Made by a program: the position numbers and the translations under genes. The notes below the pieces were generated by a model. It was not told the DNA's origin. It did no database searches and saw only the letters and a program-made list of their open reading frames with translations. From Apteryx mantelli (taxonomy: Eukaryota; Chordata; Aves; Apterygiformes; Apterygidae), in the NCBI RefSeq assembly GCF_036417845.1, contig NC_089978.1:135216288-135280287 (forward strand): DNA of 64,000 bases, written 5' to 3'. Positions within the stretch are counted from its first letter, which is position 1, and each line of letters opens with the position of its first letter. Of the stretch, positions 62,030-64,000 are shown piece after piece.

Positions 62030-64000
62030 AGTCTCATGAGAAAGTTTTCTGTAGCATCATAAAACCACAGTTCACTCACTGCTAAAATGAGAGAGTCTAA
62101 CTCTTCCCCTCCCCCCACTTTTTTTAGAATTTCTTCCCATCTTATGACAAAACTGTGACAGTTGGAGTAAGGATACAGTCTGGAATGAAATGGGTAGAAA
62201 ATTATATTTTCAAGGGAGATTCAATCAATATCATTGGCAGAAAAGCTGGAGAACCAGGTAATTCATATTGATTGAGCCAAACTGCCACACACTTTCATTA
62301 AGAATATTACATTAAAAATCAGAGGCATACATTTTGATTTTGCAGCAGATTCTTTGAGGATGTGAGACAGTTGCCTAGCAACTTCTGGACTCATCATCCT
62401 TTCATTAAGTCTTGTAGGTAACAGTTTTTCTCCACTGCTTTGAATTTAAAAGCTTCACTGACTAATGAAAAGAAGTCACAGGCATATTTAATGACCATTC
62501 TGTATTGTTAGCATAAATAATATCCTCATTTTACTTCCTATACCCATCATCAGCAGAGTCTAAAAGAACCAAGTCTGGCTCCCTTGTTATTTCTTTGCAC
62601 CACACCGCATGAGAGACTGTACAATAGACAGTGGTAAGCCTCTTTGCCCTGAAGAGCTCAGTCTGGAAGAAGTCGAGCTGAGATGAGCTAAGAAATGCAG
62701 GAGTTAGCAGCTGGATTTTTCCAGTAGTAGAGTTTACAGTAAATTTTTCTGCTAGAGATGTAAGTCACTATTGAAAATGAAACTTTGACCTCATGTCACT
62801 TAGTTTTGAAAATGGTATATTCAGGACATGCACCACAACAGCTCATGTTTTTTTGGTAAGTGATATCTGTTACAAGATCAGACATCCTACATATCCTATT
62901 TCCTAGGAGTTTAGACTGGGTTTTAATGCCTTTCTAGTCTAGTGTTCAAAACATGCAAAATCGCTCAGCTTTCTGGTGGCACTTCTCTGTGGCATTGCCT
63001 TAGGATAACTTGCTAATGGCAACTTGTCTAACTCTAGACCTTAAAATGCAATCATGCGTTTCCCATCAGCTTGATGGAGGCAGACATCCATGGAAAAATG
63101 CTTCTAAAAGACAGAGTTAACATTAGCAATTCCTTGCGAAAGCTACTTTGTTCTCATACACCTTTATAGTTTCATCTCCTCTTCTATTTCAATATACTTA
63201 AGGATGTCTTGTAAATTCAGTTCTGTAGCATTTTCCAGAGGTTTTTCCATGAAATGGTGCAATGGATAATTAAGTGACTACCTCTTCTGATAGATCAGTT
63301 TAGATCAGTCTATTTCTCTTTCGTGGTATCATAAGTCCTATGACCCATGTAAGTGAAATAGGTGTAAATCCCATGTGGTGCAGGTCATATTAACAGGGCG
63401 GGATAATACTGGAGATTAATTACATGGAAAAAGAGGAAACAAGAAGGGACACATAGATACCATCTGCAGAACTTCCTGGGAGAAGATTGCTGGTATGCAT
63501 TTAGGTAAATGGCTGCAAACAGCTCGATATGAGCCTATTATCAGGGCTTGCCAGCTTGGACAAAGCACTGGCAATTTTCAGAGTGGGGCTGCACAGGAGG
63601 TATGCTCTAAGTCATGGCATAAAACCAGAGCCTTATTTGGCACTCAGTGGCTCCATCTCTCAGACTCCACTAGTCAGCAGAGTGGCCTAGGGGGCTGCAT
63701 CAGGTCTGTGGGATAGCAAGTAGGGAGAGAGGCTATAGGGCTGTGCTGTGAGTGCAGGAGGTCGTGGTGCTAGAGGAGAGAAATTTGTGAATCTCACACT
63801 CAGCCCATGAGACTTGACAAGCCTGGAGTAATATAGAGACTGAGGCCTTGTTTAAATTGTATCTTAACCTGATGTGTGATTTAAAACCAAGAAGCTTAAA
63901 CTTGTGCCAGTACCTGTGTGGGTACTTGTTTCAATTTAATTTGATTAAACATTTAAAGCATAATGTAAAAGGCACTCTTCATATGGGGGCAAAAAGAGGA

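Larger units (their letters stand above)
53805..64000 (+). other. EPHA1 intron 2 (runs past window end)
   Basis: Non-coding sequence from the exon 2 donor to the edge. The next Eph exon is normally over 600 bases with a long open frame; none is present, so the intron is at least 10.2 kb. It contains two CR1 tails, a TTTAAGA-rich tract and a small palindrome cluster. If exon 3 is absent further right, the gene would instead be a 5' remnant. Confidence 0.6.

Overview
The window is vertebrate nuclear DNA and most likely from a bird. It has long non-coding stretches, spliced genes, and CR1 retrotransposon copies of many ages with typical avian CR1 3' tails. It also holds a TG...CA solo LTR. I see no bacterial, plasmid or phage features, and no CRISPR array, operon, rRNA or tRNA. 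The species cannot be fixed from sequence alone.

Three protein-coding loci can be recognised. (1) At 5.78-6.38 kb on the minus strand is an epidermal differentiation-specific protein (EDSP/EP37)-type beta/gamma-crystallin exon. It encodes four Greek-key motifs but has an in-frame TAA at codon 64. A 450-bp solo LTR with a 5-bp target duplication sits 12 bp upstream of the exon edge and has split the putative splice-acceptor region. (2) At 39.8-40.9 kb on the plus strand is a family-10-like olfactory receptor coding exon. It is complete from N-terminus to TM7 except for one extra T in a T run before extracellular loop 2. A TATA box and a candidate non-coding 5' exon lie about 2.6 kb upstream, and a splice acceptor directly abuts the ATG. 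(3) At 50.4-53.8 kb on the plus strand are the first two coding exons of an Eph receptor tyrosine kinase, best matching EPHA1. They encode the signal peptide and the start of the ligand-binding domain. The long ligand-binding exon 3 is not seen, so intron 2 should fill the last 10.2 kb and the gene should run off the right edge.

Layout: 0-1.6 kb, a CR1 with a nearly readable reverse transcriptase (minus); 1.6-5.8 kb, no gene; 5.8-6.9 kb, EDSP relic plus LTR; 6.9-13.4 kb, no gene, but a block at 9.57-10.29 kb is duplicated in front of the olfactory receptor; 13.4-14.6 kb, a degenerate ~170-bp tandem array next to an LTR-like promoter segment; 14.65-15.28 kb, a second young CR1; 15.3-37 kb, gene-poor with about seven CR1 remnants; 37-41 kb, olfactory receptor locus; 41-49.9 kb, gene-poor; 49.9-64 kb, EPHA1 CpG-rich 5' end, exons 1-2 and introns.

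The genes do not form a pathway. An olfactory receptor close to EPHA1 fits the known vertebrate neighbourhood, since mammalian EPHA1 lies beside chemosensory receptor genes. The best leads are the disrupted EDSP exon with its LTR, the single-base olfactory receptor lesion with its upstream exon, the 29-kb-spaced duplicated block, and the tandem array. I found no clear new biological system.
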